DNA from: Okeania sp. SIO1I7
GTDB taxonomy: Bacteria; Cyanobacteriota; Cyanobacteriia; Cyanobacteriales; Microcoleaceae
DNA length: 64,000 nucleotides
NCBI GenBank assembly: GCA_010672585.1
Contig: JAAHGF010000003.1
Location: forward strand, 341,680 to 405,679
Reading direction: 5' to 3'
Positions 18,999 to 28,537 of this stretch are shown here, one piece after another. The notes under the pieces are model-generated. The model did not search any database, was not told the DNA's origin, and worked only from the letters and a program-made list of their open reading frames with translations. The position numbers and the translations under genes were made by a program. The stretch's first letter is position 1. Each line of letters starts with the position of its first letter.

Positions 18999-19451
18999 TC
19001 AATTATCATCAGAAAAACCCATTTCATCCTTATTTTCGGGCACAGGCCAATCCTCATTTTTCCCCCCAATAATAAGTTTTTCTATTTTGACAAACTCCTC
19101 ATCTAATCGTTGAAAACTATTAGTCAAAATATCTATTGCTAAAGCATCGCTAGTTCCCAAATCAAACCAACAACGACCCCAAAATCCTTGATATTCTACT
19201 TCTCCCATATTGTGCATAACAGCCATCATACTTTGACCTGCAACTTCCTGACTATATTCCATATAACTAACTTCTATTCCTGCATCTTGAACCTGTAGAT
19301 TTTCTGCATTAAAGCCACCCAGTTTTCCTAATAAAAACCAGGAATCAAATAGTTCCTCTATATAATGCTTTTCTGCTGTTGAAGGAACAGTACTAAACTC
19401 TAACCAAATCCACACATCAAAAGGATTAAATTCGCGAAATTGTATTTCCAT
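18999..19451 (-). CDS. Conserved cyanobacterial/plastid protein (DUF3531 type)
   Basis: 150 residues, acidic, soluble. NPFDVWIWLEFSTVPSTAEK, then FDSWFLLGKLGGFNAENLQV, matches the DUF3531 family as I remember it, found in cyanobacteria and plant plastids and of unknown function. No signal peptide or TM segment. The spacer between it and the Nudix gene (18773-18998) holds no obvious gene. Confidence 0.8.
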   Translation of the reverse strand: MEIQFREFNPFDVWIWLEFSTVPSTAEKHYIEELFDSWFLLGKLGGFNAENLQVQDAGIEVSYMEYSQEVAGQSMMAVMHNMGEVEYQGFWGRCWFDLGTSDALAIDILTNSFQRLDEEFVKIEKLIIGGKNEDWPVPENKDEMGFSDDN

Positions 19452-19750
19452 AAATATTTGTCATGCCTGATTTTTTTAGACTAATTCGAGGGATTTATCA
19501 ATATAACAATCTGGGTATAAATTATCAAAAATTTCTAGGATAAATAAAAAGTATGAATCCTTAATTCTGTTCTCTTATTCCCAGATATTTTCTCTACAGC
19601 TACCCCAAGAGTTGTTATAGCAAAAAATCTAATTTAGTTGAAAATTTATACTTTTGAATTAGCAATTTAACTAGCTATTAGCTTTTAGCATTTTCGTACC
19701 GGAATGCTCCGCTACTGCTGAGTGCTGATTGCTGATTACTAACCGCTACT

Positions 19751-20758
19751 TTAAAGCAGTGGTAATTCTGTTGGTCCCCATGTACCCGAACCATCTCTAA
19801 TAGCATCTCGCATTGGGTCACAAGGTCGTTTACCATCATCTATATTATTAATATTTTTACACTGTTCAAAAAATACTTGTGCGACCAAACGTCTTGGCAT
19901 TTTATCTGACTTTTCCAAAGCCATATCAAAGTTTTCCCTAGCTTTTTTTCTCATTGATAAATCATTATCTTTATCTCGAGCTTGAGCAACTAGAATTTGT
20001 GCTTTTAAGTAATGTACTTCAGGATTATCTGGAACTTCTAACAAAACTTTATCCACATATTCTAAAGCCTTTTCAAGTTTGTCTAAATCTCGATAAGCTA
20101 CTGCCACTCCTCGATAAGCTAAATGATGAGGATAAGCTTTCTCTTGCAGTGTTTTTATTGCCTTTTCCGGGTCAGAAAATGGTAAATTAACAGCCAACAT
20201 TAAATCCATATATCCTTTGAGCAAATTTAACTCTGGATCTGATGAATTTATTCTCTCTGCTGTTTCAAAATGACTCAAAGCTTTCCGAAGTTTCTCCAGA
20301 GCTTTTGGAGCGCCTTTTAATGTACCTTCAGTAGATATAATATAAGCACCTTCTAAAAATTGACCTGTTGCAGCATAAATATTACCGCGAACTGGATTAA
20401 TTGTAATTAAATTTTCTGCTACTTCAGTAGTTTTCTGGGCATACAATTTTAACGATTCCCAATTTTCATCTAAGTAATGTAAGGAAGATATCATTGCATA
20501 AACAAGTGGCTCACTTATCTCTTCAGATTCAGCTATTTTAAGATAATCTTTTGCTTGTTTATAATCTCCTTCCTCAAACATCGCTTTAAAAGCTGCTTCA
20601 GTTTTTTCTCCTATTTCAATAGGATTTTTTTGGCGAAATGGGTCTCCAATTGCTGGATTTACTAATAGATTTAAACTGATGAAAGTAGCGCTAGAAAGAA
20701 CTGATATTTGTTTGAATACTGATTTTCTTTGACACCAATTAAATAATATTTTTCGCAT
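19751..20758 (-). CDS. Exported TPR protein, conserved in cyanobacteria
   Basis: 335 residues. Residues 1-38 look like a signal peptide (basic start, hydrophobic SVLSSATFISLNLLV, then NPAIGDP). The remainder is helical with TPR-like pairs at about 70-125, 155-200 and 215-260. Near the C-terminus are two cysteines, EQCKNIN and KRPCDPMRD, followed by IRDGSGTWGPTELP, a tail I associate with a conserved cyanobacterial family of unknown function. It probably acts in the periplasm or thylakoid lumen. Single gene, transcribed alone. Confidence 0.78.
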   Translation of the reverse strand: MRKILFNWCQRKSVFKQISVLSSATFISLNLLVNPAIGDPFRQKNPIEIGEKTEAAFKAMFEEGDYKQAKDYLKIAESEEISEPLVYAMISSLHYLDENWESLKLYAQKTTEVAENLITINPVRGNIYAATGQFLEGAYIISTEGTLKGAPKALEKLRKALSHFETAERINSSDPELNLLKGYMDLMLAVNLPFSDPEKAIKTLQEKAYPHHLAYRGVAVAYRDLDKLEKALEYVDKVLLEVPDNPEVHYLKAQILVAQARDKDNDLSMRKKARENFDMALEKSDKMPRRLVAQVFFEQCKNINNIDDGKRPCDPMRDAIRDGSGTWGPTELPLL

Positions 20759-20848
20759 AAATTATTTTGAGACTAATTAGATTTTTAGGCTGGTTAGGTT
20801 GTTAATAGAGAAATTTACTACTAGAGTAGATTGTGTGATGTTCTATAG

Positions 20849-21034
20849 GTAAGCATTCAGCCGTCAGCTATCAGCTATCAGCTATTGCTTTTAGTTAGTG
20901 ATAAAAGCTTTCTTAATTGAGAAACGAAAAATCTTACTACAAAAGTCAGCTCCAAAGTCTATATTCATGTAAACCCCTTTCTTAATCACAGGATATTATT
21001 GCTGGTAGCTGATAGATAATAGCTGAATGCTTAC
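20849..21034. mobile_element. Family F element
   Basis: 186 bp, gtaagcattcagccgtcagc to gctgaatgcttac, the same ends as the element in the HpxZ-like gene. Flanks gttctata(g) on the left and gttctatg on the right are consistent with an eroded 8-9 bp target duplication. Confidence 0.8.
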
Positions 21035-21232
21035 GTTCTATGTTATTATCTAAGCTAGATTATATATAAATTTTTAGACAATTTTCATCTAAATCAAAAA
21101 GATGTTTTAACCCAAACTCAGAAAAATTTCTGAGTAGAAACAGTAAAAAAGATATTTAAAAGAACAAGGGTATTACAGAAAATTAAATTCTCCCTTCTTC
21201 CTTCTTCCTTCTTCTTTCTTCCTTCTTCATCA

Positions 21233-21862
21233 ATGCTATATCTCAAAAACCTACATTATCATCCAGCCGCTAGTACCACCCCTATTCTCAAGAATATAAA
21301 TCTAGAATTAGCACCTCAACAAATGGGACTAATTATCGGTCGTAGTGGTTCCGGCAAAACTACATTATTAGAAATATTAGCTGGTTTAGCTGAATGTTCC
21401 AAAGGAGAAATTTGCTGGCGAGACCAAAAATTAACCTCCGAACATCTACAACAACTCGGTGGTTTAGTATTTCAATTTCCAGAAAGACATTTTTGTGGTG
21501 CTACTATTCTCGAAGAATTACGATTAGGCCATCCAGAGATACGGCCAGAACAAATATCCTCTGCTCTGGAAGAAGTAGGACTTCAGGACCTATTATTAAG
21601 TACATCACCTCATGCTTTAAGTGGAGGTCAGCAACGTCGCCTCGCTTTAGCAGTACAACTAATTAGACAACCTCATCTATTAATGTTAGACGAACCAACA
21701 GCAGGATTAGATTGGTCAATGCGAAAACAACTTGTAAACTTATTGGCTAAATTAAAAAATCATTGGAGTTTATTAGTTGTCACCCATGATGAGAGTGACC
21801 TTTTACCCATAGCTGATAAATGTTGGACTTTAAATAAAGGAAATTTGGAATGTAGAATTTAG
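21233..21862 (+). CDS. ABC transporter ATP-binding protein, ECF/cobalt type
   Basis: 209 residues, a single nucleotide-binding domain: Walker A GRSGSGKTT (36-44), Q-loop LVFQFPERHF (78-87), signature LSGGQQRRLA (129-138), Walker B LLMLDEPTAGLD (149-160) and switch His in VVTHD. The Q-loop with FP-E and the overall shortness resemble EcfA/CbiO ATPases of energy-coupling factor importers. No S or T component is adjacent, so the substrate is unknown. A ttccttc run ends 6 bases before the ATG, so no normal ribosome site is present. Confidence 0.87.
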   Translation: MLYLKNLHYHPAASTTPILKNINLELAPQQMGLIIGRSGSGKTTLLEILAGLAECSKGEICWRDQKLTSEHLQQLGGLVFQFPERHFCGATILEELRLGHPEIRPEQISSALEEVGLQDLLLSTSPHALSGGQQRRLALAVQLIRQPHLLMLDEPTAGLDWSMRKQLVNLLAKLKNHWSLLVVTHDESDLLPIADKCWTLNKGNLECRI

Positions 21863-22387
21863 AATTCAGAATTTAGAATTGGGAATTGAGAATTTATAAG
21901 TTAATTGAGCTGGTTTTTTGTTATATAGATGTCTCCTGAAATTTAGATCAAAGCTATAAAGAGGCGATCGCTTATTAGAATTTATAATTTATAATTTAGA
22001 ATTCAGCGGACAAATGTTTGGGATAGTATCAAGAAATAATTGAAAGACAGTTATGAAGATTCGGTGTGGGAACATTTGGCAGGTACTACCAGCGCACCGT
22101 TTGAATTAGGGGAGCATTGGGAAATAGCAGTTAAGGCGATCGACGATCAAGGGAATGAGTTGTTGGTTGTTAAGAAGTTGGGTTAATTGATTGACCATCC
22201 GACAGTTAATATTTTGATGGCTTCAATTGATAGCTGGAACAATGCATAGTAGGAAATAATATTGCTGATTAATGCTGTGTATACTGTCCCCCAACTCGTG
22301 TTAAAAAATGGGGGAAATATAATTATTTAATCTCAAAAAAAGCATCTTTTACTATCACTTTATTGAACAATAACTAAGGTAATTATT
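21863..22387. pseudogene. Spacer with gene-tail remnants
   Basis: Positions about 22048-22176 read in one frame as EDSVWEHLAG...EIAVKAIDDQGNELLVVKKLG followed by TAA, the apparent C-terminal tail of a lost gene; it reminds me of tails of DNA methyltransferase or helicase proteins, but I cannot assign it. Immediately after, 22180-22290 duplicates the tail of the remnant at 22837-22960 (attgaccatcc, cagttaatattttgatggct). Confidence 0.5.
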
Positions 22388-22906
22388 ATGAGTGATGAAC
22401 AGCATTCAAAGTATATTAACCAAGGCACTAATTTATATAAATATGAATTTGAATATACTTTACGTGAATCTATTCTACTTATATCAATTATAATATGGAT
22501 AAATGTCTACTTATTAACTGCTATAATTCCTAACCATAAGACTTTATATGCAGAAATTACAAACGCTGGTATAAATGGCTTTCCTGACAAAGAAAATTCA
22601 CATGACAACTTGATTAATGGAATTTTTTTATACACAGATGAAGATTCAAAAATAGTAGACTATATAAAGAATAATTATGAAGCTTTTGACAAGCTAACTG
22701 GCGAGTGGTGTTGTATATACGTCTCCTACGGAAAATGCAATAATTGTAGGTGAGGTAATGCAGGAAATTGAGAAAAATCCGTCTTTGAAGTCTCGAATAA
22801 TTGAAGGGTTAAAACAGGGAGGAAAGGAAGCTTTTAAGGAGTTGATTGACCATCCAGCAGTTAATATTTTGATGGCTTCAATTGATGGCTGGAATAATGC
22901 GGAGTA
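22388..22906 (+). pseudogene. Frameshifted, internally deleted gene of unknown function
   Basis: The first part (from ATG 22388) gives MSDEQHSKYINQGTNLYKYE, a hydrophobic segment (ILLISIIIWINVYLL) and DYIKNNYEAFDKLTGEWCC. At about 22715-22725 the reading continues one frame over as SPTENAIIVGEVMQEIEKNP, then IEGLKQGGKEAFKELIDHPA, NILMASIDGWNNAE and TAG at 22904-22906. The join of an N-terminal and a C-terminal piece suggests an internal deletion. The family is not recognised. Confidence 0.65.
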
Positions 22907-22995
22907 GGAAATAATACTGCTTATTAATACTGTGTCGAGTATCCCTCAACTTGGTCAAAAATAGGAGAAACACAATCACGACTTACGCAGAGACA

Positions 22996-23585
22996 CTATG
23001 TATAGCGTTGAAAAACTATAACGTTATAGATATATAGTGTTTGAGACTCAAAAATGCCTAACTCCTGAACATAATATATAGCATTCAAAAACTATAACGT
23101 TATAGATAAATAGTGTCTGAGACTCAAAAATGCCTAAGTCCTGAATATAATATATAGCATTCAAAAACTATAACGTTATAGATAAATAGTGTCTGAGACT
23201 CAAAAATGCCTAAGTCCTGAATATAATATATAGCATTCAAAAACTATAACGTTATAGATAAATAGTGTCTGAGACTCAAAAATGCCTAAGTCCTGAATAT
23301 AATATATAGCATTCAAAAACTATAACGTTATAGATAAATAGTGTTTGAGACTCAAAAATGCCTAAGTCCTGAATATAATATATAGCATTCAAAAACTATA
23401 ACGTTATAGATAAATAGTGTCTGAGACTCAAAAATGCCTAAGTCCTGAATATAATATATAGCATTCAAAAACTATAACGTTATAGATAAATAGTGTTTGA
23501 GACTCAAAAATGCCTAAGTCCTGAATATAATATATAGCATTCAAAAACTATAACGTTATAGATAAATAGTGTTTAAGACTCAAAG
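22996..23585 (+). repeat. Tandem array, eight copies of a 76-bp unit
   Basis: The motif gagactca recurs at 23043, 23119, 23195 and so on with an exact 76-bp step. Each unit contains the perfect palindrome ctataacgttatag and tgcctaagtcctga. The first unit is preceded by acttacgcagagacactatg, so the flanks carry aagtcctga/tcaggacttacgca-type ends like those of a small element at 61951-62306. Inner units are almost identical; the first and last differ most. No ORF. Confidence 0.93.
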
Positions 23586-23603
23586 CAGACAAGATTCTTA
23601 CTC

Positions 23604-23700
23604 CCCTTCGCGTCCCTGCGTCTGGTGCGTCCCTCCATCTCCGCGTCTGGTGCGTCTGGTGCGTCTGGTGCGTCCGGTGTTTCCTACCCCCACCAACCAA
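23604..23700 (+). repeat. GC-rich 9-base tandem stretch
   Basis: Repeats of tctggtgcg/cgtctggtg next to the 76-bp array, unlike the AT-rich surroundings. It is followed by a family C right end (tcagcaaaccctaattag, 23705-23722). Confidence 0.6.
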
Positions 23701-23940
23701 TTTTTCAGCAAACCCTAATTAGACCACCACCGATCAAAGCAGAAGAAAGTATAAATTTACGACGATTAAACATCTCTATAAAAATCTGATAGCTAATTTG
23801 ATATCTATAAAGTAAAGTATAGATTTACGGTCTTGGAGATTTCTGGAAAATTTTGCCCTTCCAGAGTATTATTAATTGCTAATATTTATATTTTGAATCT
23901 TTATATTAATTAACTGTTGCAGGCAGGGGAATAATTTAAT

Positions 23941-24567
23941 ATGGAATGGCACATAACAGATGCCCAAAGCTTAGGAATTATTGACCGAGAAATAGGCCCT
24001 CACGCCTTCTCTCCTGCGGAGTACGAAATTGTGAGGCGGGTAATATATGCTACAGCAGATTTTGAATATAAGTCTCTAATTAGTTTCTCTGACCATGCTT
24101 TACAGTCTGGAGCTGCTGCTTTAGCCGCTCGTACAACTATTGTCGTAGATGTGCCAATGGTTCAGGTGGGTATTACACCAGTAATTCAAAGTACCTTTGT
24201 TAATCCTGTTTATTGTTCAATGGATGCTATAACTAGACCCCAGAAGGAAAAAACTACGGCAGCTTGGGGAATTGAAACTTTAGCTAGACGTTATCCAGAA
24301 GGTATTTTCGTTATAGGTGAAGCTCAAACTGCCCTCTGTGCAATTGTTGACTTAATTGAAGCTGAGGAAATTAGACCTGCTTTGGTTATTGGTACTCCTT
24401 CTGGTTTTGTGGGGGTGGATGTAGCTAAGTCACGTTTATACGATTCTATGATTCCTCATATTAGAATTGATGGTCGTAAGGGTAGTGCTGTGGTAGCAGT
24501 GGCTATAATTAATGGTTTAGTGGACTTAGCTTGGCAAGCTTATGGTCAACAAGGTCAGGGTAATTAG
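23941..24567 (+). CDS. cobH: Precorrin-8X methylmutase
   Basis: Rearranges precorrin-8X to hydrogenobyrinic acid (or the cobalt equivalent, then called cbiC) in B12 synthesis. Seen: RRVIYATADFEYKSLISFS (32-50), ALAARTTIVVDVPMV, then PALVIGTPSGFVG and GRKGSAVVAVAIING, all family signatures; 208 residues is the normal length. By my alignment the catalytic His of the Pseudomonas CobH (RMVHACG) falls on Tyr 36 here. I believe this is usual in the cyanobacterial branch, but I cannot check. The stop TAG (24565-24567) lies inside the end of a family C element. No other cobalamin gene is adjacent. Confidence 0.9.
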   Translation: MEWHITDAQSLGIIDREIGPHAFSPAEYEIVRRVIYATADFEYKSLISFSDHALQSGAAALAARTTIVVDVPMVQVGITPVIQSTFVNPVYCSMDAITRPQKEKTTAAWGIETLARRYPEGIFVIGEAQTALCAIVDLIEAEEIRPALVIGTPSGFVGVDVAKSRLYDSMIPHIRIDGRKGSAVVAVAIINGLVDLAWQAYGQQGQGN

Positions 24568-25110
24568 GGTTTGCTGAAAAAGTATTTTTTAAGGAGTACG
24601 GGGGTAGGGGAGGTAGTCGGATATATTTGTCAGAGTTATTTTTCTGTAATTAGGGCTTGCTGATTAATTCTCAAATGATTGACATATAAAGACTTTAGCC
24701 TTTTAGGGGTCGAATTGCAGTACCTGGTTTTTAGCTATTGATGCTCAAATTTGAGCGTATTTTAGGCTCATAGTTGGGCAGAAAAATCAAGGGACAATTC
24801 TTACTTCTACCTCTTCGCTCATTCCTATTTCTCCTGTCTTCCCCTCCTGGGAGGGGCCCGCGGGTGGGTTGTCTCCTGTCTCCTGTCTCCTACAAAGAGC
24901 AAAAAGACTTTCCATACGCAAACCCTAATTAGAGCTTGCTGATTAAATCTAAAAGTCTTTACATATAAAAGTTTTAGTCTTTTTAAGTATCAAAAAGTGC
25001 GAGGTTTTAGGTGGTAATGGTTCAAAAATTTAGGGTTTTGCTCAAGAGTTGGACAGAAAAATCAAGGAACGATTCTTCCTACTATCTCCTCTATAATTCC
25101 CATTTCTCCT
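24561..25110. mobile_element. Cluster of family C elements
   Basis: Ends are seen at 24561 (taattagggtttgctga), 24653 (taattagggcttgctgatta), 24921 (aaccctaatt, inverted) and 24932 (agagcttgctgattaaatc), with the conserved core aaaatcaaggga/aaaatcaaggaac twice. At least two and a half copies lie head to tail, with heptamer runs (gtctcct) between. Confidence 0.65.
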
Positions 25111-25153
25111 GACTCGGTCCTCCTGACTCCTGACTCCTCCCCTGATTGCTACT

Positions 25154-25840
25154 TCAATATTCTACATGACTTGGTTGAGGCTGTTTACTTTTTTTACGAG
25201 ATGAACGTACCTGATTAATTGCTTCAATAAAAGCATCTCTTCTGAGATATGGATAATCACTAACCCAGAGATTTACAGTAGGAAGATAAACATCTGAACT
25301 TTTCACAATTTTTCCTAAATCTTCTTGATAAGACATTACTAACATTACAGCTACCTGACCTCTAGAAACGCCTTGATGATGACGGCGCAGTGGAGCCTGA
25401 ATTTCAGTTACAAATCCTGTTTTATCGCCTACTTCTAAATTGATTCGTTGCTCTAAATTTTCTACTATCATTAGTTCCCCTTTCTTATTAACTGTTTCTT
25501 CTTCACCAACAACTTCTTCTGTAATATATATATCTAAAACTCGTCCTTGCCATAGACCACTATATGGGTATCGCCTACATTCCATATTGCGAAGATTAGC
25601 TAATAAAACAGGTCCCCAAAACCAATAAAGACCTGCTGTAATGCCAATTAGTAAAAATAAAGGGTCTCCATCGTTATGAGCAAATACGTTAATTAAAACA
25701 ATGGTCAAAACTGCAACAGCAGAAATTAAAGCTCGTTTCAAAACATCAGAGAATTTTCCCCAATAATATTTATATTGGTCGCTCGTAGCTACAGTTGGAA
25801 TTAGTTGTTCAAATGTTTTACGAGTTAGAGGAACTAGCAT
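25154..25840 (-). CDS. Conserved cyanobacterial membrane protein
   Basis: 228 residues. Start MLVPLTRKTFEQLIPTVATS, then two TM segments (about 35-53 and 60-80), then a soluble domain to residue 212 and a basic tail. I recognise the N-terminus from cyanobacterial proteins that databases often label phosphate ABC transporter permease, a label that nothing in this sequence supports (no permease EAA loop, only two TM segments). Function unknown; probably anchored by the N-terminal hairpin with the soluble part in the cytoplasm. Confidence 0.75.
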   Translation of the reverse strand: MLVPLTRKTFEQLIPTVATSDQYKYYWGKFSDVLKRALISAVAVLTIVLINVFAHNDGDPLFLLIGITAGLYWFWGPVLLANLRNMECRRYPYSGLWQGRVLDIYITEEVVGEEETVNKKGELMIVENLEQRINLEVGDKTGFVTEIQAPLRRHHQGVSRGQVAVMLVMSYQEDLGKIVKSSDVYLPTVNLWVSDYPYLRRDAFIEAINQVRSSRKKSKQPQPSHVEY

Positions 25841-26298
25841 TTATAAATTTTAAAGTTTGTTAGTAATATTATTACACTAATTATCTGGCAAATTTTTTAT
25901 ACTATTTAGTTGCCATTAGTTTCCTTGATCTTTTCCCTGAGATGAATATAAGTGGGGTGGGCATCCTGGCCACCCGAAAATATCAGGAACGGGCAAGATA
26001 CCCATTCTACAAAACTATTAAAATTATCCCGCATTTATGCAACGCCCAGTTTTTTCTTCTTCCTTCTTCCTTCTTCCTTCTTCAAAATGGTGGTCTATTG
26101 TAATTATTTTGGTCAAGGACAACAGTGGGAGCATCTTGCTCCCATCAAGCGTGGTTGTTCATCCCCATCTAACATTACCCTAGCAGGACTACGGTTTTTC
26201 TTTCTTGCTTCTTGCTTCTTGCTTCTTGCTTCTTGCTTCTTCAATTTGTAATTTATGGTAAGGTAATAATTAGTTATTTTGTGTCCTAAGCTGATTTA
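25841..26298. other. Spacer with heptamer runs
   Basis: No gene. cttcttc/ttccttc runs at about 26054-26082 and cttgcttctt runs at 26205-26242; these short tandem heptamers (STRR-like) recur in nearly every spacer of the window. Confidence 0.5.
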
Positions 26299-26544
26299 AT
26301 GCAAAAATTCATTTCGCCAATTCTCTGTAGTATAATTCTGGCATTGTGGGTGAGTGGTATTGCAATCTTCTCAGTCCAGAATTCTACTGAGATATCTTTG
26401 AGATTTATTGCTTTCCAGTCCATTGATATGCCTGTTGGAGTAATTTTGGCTTTTAGTGTGAGTGTAGGAGTTATTATTAGTTCCATTCTCCTACCACCTC
26501 TGTTTGGTATTGGACAAACGAAAGAGCGTCAAGAAGATTTTTGA
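26299..26544 (+). CDS. LapA/DUF1049-type small membrane protein
   Basis: 81 residues with two TM segments (about 7-26 and 44-66) and a short charged C-terminus. VSGIAIFSVQNSTEISLRFI, then a VGVILAFSVSVGVI-type second helix, matches DUF1049/LapA-domain proteins, which in E. coli take part in lipopolysaccharide assembly control. In cyanobacteria the role is not established. Confidence 0.78.
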   Translation: MQKFISPILCSIILALWVSGIAIFSVQNSTEISLRFIAFQSIDMPVGVILAFSVSVGVIISSILLPPLFGIGQTKERQEDF

Positions 26545-26625
26545 TTTAATTCTGGAAAATAACTTATGCCTATTCTTCATTTTAATTAAAGAATTTAGTC
26601 AAGAACTTCCTGACCTCAGTAGTTA

Positions 26626-27555
26626 CTATAACTTGTATACTTGACCATCAATCAGTAGTCGAGTAATACCTTTAGCTTGTAAATATACTGAAGTTTTTTG
26701 CAACATTCTACCATCAGGCACTTTTAGTACTCTTTGGTTGCGGGTAGAAAATCTATGAGCTACTCGGTGATTGTCAAAAACTGGTAAAGTTCTTTCTTGA
26801 GAATCTTCTATAGGTATTTGTCCTAGCTCACCAAAGGCTATCAAAGGTTTAGTAACTAACTCTGTAAATTTATCTACTACTAGATAACAAATTTTTGGCA
26901 GAACAGATTCTGTAAGAGGATAGATTCTAATTTCAGAATAACTAGAATTCTGAATAGATAGGTTATAGGGGGTTTCTATATCCTCTTCTTCGTCAAGCTT
27001 ATCTTCATCGTCAAATTCTTGAGAAAAATCTTCTAAATCATCATCCTCAAAATCATCTAAGTTTTGGGTTTGTTCTAGTAAGTCTGCTGCTAAAATCTCT
27101 TCTATTTCTTCTTTTGGCAGATCGTAATTATTCTCAAGGTAATCGCTTGATTTTTGCTTTTCTTGAGAAGTTAAAGATAATTTAGGAGCTTCTGTTTGCT
27201 GATTAATCTCAGGATTATTAGATGAGGAAGACCGTCGTCGTCTTTTTTTGACTACTCCACCTGATTCATCTTCCCCATCATCTAATACTTCTCGGTCTAT
27301 ATCTTCCTTGACTTTTAACTCATCCAAGTCGTCTGTATTCTGATCGATATTTTTTGGGGAACGAGATGGACGTTTTTGTTTCTGTTGAACTAGCTCTTTA
27401 TATTCATCTTCTGGTATGCTACTTTGCAATATACGTCTAATCGTAGAACTACTTACTCCATAGCGGTCTGCTAGAGTAATAGTATTATCTTCTGTAGTTT
27501 GATACAGCTCAACAATTTCTAATTTTTCTGAATCTGACAGTTTTGTAGGTGTCAT
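26626..27555 (-). CDS. HTH-domain protein with acidic middle, cyanobacterial
   Basis: 309 residues. N-terminal helix-turn-helix (about 6-42: KLEIVELYQTTEDNTITLAD followed by RYGVSSSTIRRIL), a basic patch (KKRRRRSSSS), a strongly acidic stretch (about 165-195, runs of D and E) and a conserved C-terminal domain (about 205-309, YPLTESVLPKICYLVVDKF and ending DGQVYKL). The HTH resembles transposase/resolvase types, but the whole architecture is that of a conserved cyanobacterial protein of unknown role, possibly DNA-binding. Confidence 0.78.
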   Translation of the reverse strand: MTPTKLSDSEKLEIVELYQTTEDNTITLADRYGVSSSTIRRILQSSIPEDEYKELVQQKQKRPSRSPKNIDQNTDDLDELKVKEDIDREVLDDGEDESGGVVKKRRRRSSSSNNPEINQQTEAPKLSLTSQEKQKSSDYLENNYDLPKEEIEEILAADLLEQTQNLDDFEDDDLEDFSQEFDDEDKLDEEEDIETPYNLSIQNSSYSEIRIYPLTESVLPKICYLVVDKFTELVTKPLIAFGELGQIPIEDSQERTLPVFDNHRVAHRFSTRNQRVLKVPDGRMLQKTSVYLQAKGITRLLIDGQVYKL

Positions 27556-27621
27556 ACCACCTTCCCCAAAAAATACTTAGTTTATTGATTGTGCCATACC
27601 ATTGAAGCTATTTGAGAATAT

Positions 27622-27800
27622 TGACATCCTCCCTCGTTAAATCCCTCGGTTATAACAAGGGATTCCCAACCCTCACGATTTAGGTTTACTGCTTGAGTTA
27701 CACTTATCTAGGCTGTTTCCAACCCCCGACAGTACGCCTACACAGTCAATTTCCTCCACGATATGCAAATACCGCAGTTACACCTCAATGACAAGATTAT
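27622..27800 (-). mobile_element. Orphan IS605-family right end
   Basis: On the minus strand the sequence reads ggaatcccttgttataacc, then gagggatttaacgagggagg and atgtcaat, the hairpin-bearing right end expected downstream of a tnpB gene, preceded by aaacctaaatcgtgagggtt. No tnpB reading frame is present beside it. Two related ends occur at about 28083-28138 and 47262-47316, all finishing gggag-n-atgtcaa. Confidence 0.65.
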
Positions 27801-28082
27801 AACATAATTCTATCTGAGTGTGATGTTAAGTTAGACTCTTGCAAATCAAGGTCAGTATCTGTTTTTATTTTGGTCGCGATTTATCGAGAGATGAATCGGA
27901 GATTATACGGGGAATCATCAAAGCTCCATTTTAGATAGCTAAATTATGTATAACTACTTAAAATACTAGAGCTTTAATGAAATAACTATCTAGGACTTTA
28001 AGCTTTTTTCATATGGTTCTAACCATAACTATAATATCATTGAAAAAAGCAAAACCTACTTATTATCGTAACTATATGCTTA

Positions 28083-28138
28083 TTGACATACTCCCGACGT
28101 TGCGCATAGCGCGACAACGCGGGATTCTTACATTATGA
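28083..28138 (-). mobile_element. Second orphan IS605-family end
   Basis: On the minus strand gaatcccgcgttgtcgcgct runs into a stem and ends gtcgggagtatgtcaat, the same end type as at 27622, with a different, GC-rich loop. No ORF accompanies it. Confidence 0.55.
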
Positions 28139-28353
28139 AAAAAAATGACCGCTGTTTTAACAGAGGTGATGTCCTCCCCCTGTGTTGACGTTGATAATAA
28201 CATGCATACCTCCTAGCTTGTCAAGGATATAGGAAGGTTTTATTTGTGGAGGCATCCGACTGTTTGCCCTGGCTTTCCCATACGACGCTCCCCTTCGGGA
28301 GAGCGCGGGACTTCCCGCCAGGGAAGTTAAAAATAATAATAAATTCTTTCCCA

Positions 28354-28425
28354 AGCCCGTGACGAGGATTGAACTCGTGACCTCACCCTTACCAAGGGTG
28401 TGCTCTACCACTGAGCCACACGGGC
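28354..28425 (-). tRNA. tRNA-Thr (GGT)
   Basis: Read on the minus strand: acceptor GCCCGTG pairs with CACGGGC; D-loop CTCAGTGGTAGAGC; anticodon stem ACCCT/AGGGT around TTGGTAA, giving anticodon GGT; T-loop GTTCAATC. About 72 nt, no encoded CCA. It stands 30 bp from the tRNA-Tyr gene on the same strand, so they are probably co-transcribed. Confidence 0.95.
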
Positions 28426-28455
28426 ATTTTTCTTTCAATCCTTCATATTTATGAG

Positions 28456-28537
28456 TGGGCCGAGCTGGATTTGAACCAGCGTAGGCATAGCCAGCGGATT
28501 TACAGTCCGCCCCCATTAACCACTCGGGCATCGACCC
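28456..28537 (-). tRNA. tRNA-Tyr (GTA)
   Basis: Minus strand: acceptor GGGTCGA pairs with TCGGCCC; anticodon loop CTGTAAA gives anticodon GTA; long variable arm (class II) and T-loop GTTCAAATC. 82 nt. Both tRNA genes overlap an apparent ORF (28157-28531) that is therefore not real. Confidence 0.95.

Noticed and set aside
22996..23585. CRISPR array
   Set aside because: The whole 76-bp unit is repeated, with no variable spacers and no cas gene nearby.
26626..27555. Transposase
   Set aside because: Only the N-terminal HTH resembles transposases; there is no DDE or HUH catalytic domain and the C-terminal domain is of a different kind.
28157..28531. 124-residue minus-strand frame
   Set aside because: It overlaps both tRNA genes; its peptide (MPEWLMGADCKSAGYAYAGS) is simply translated tRNA-Tyr.
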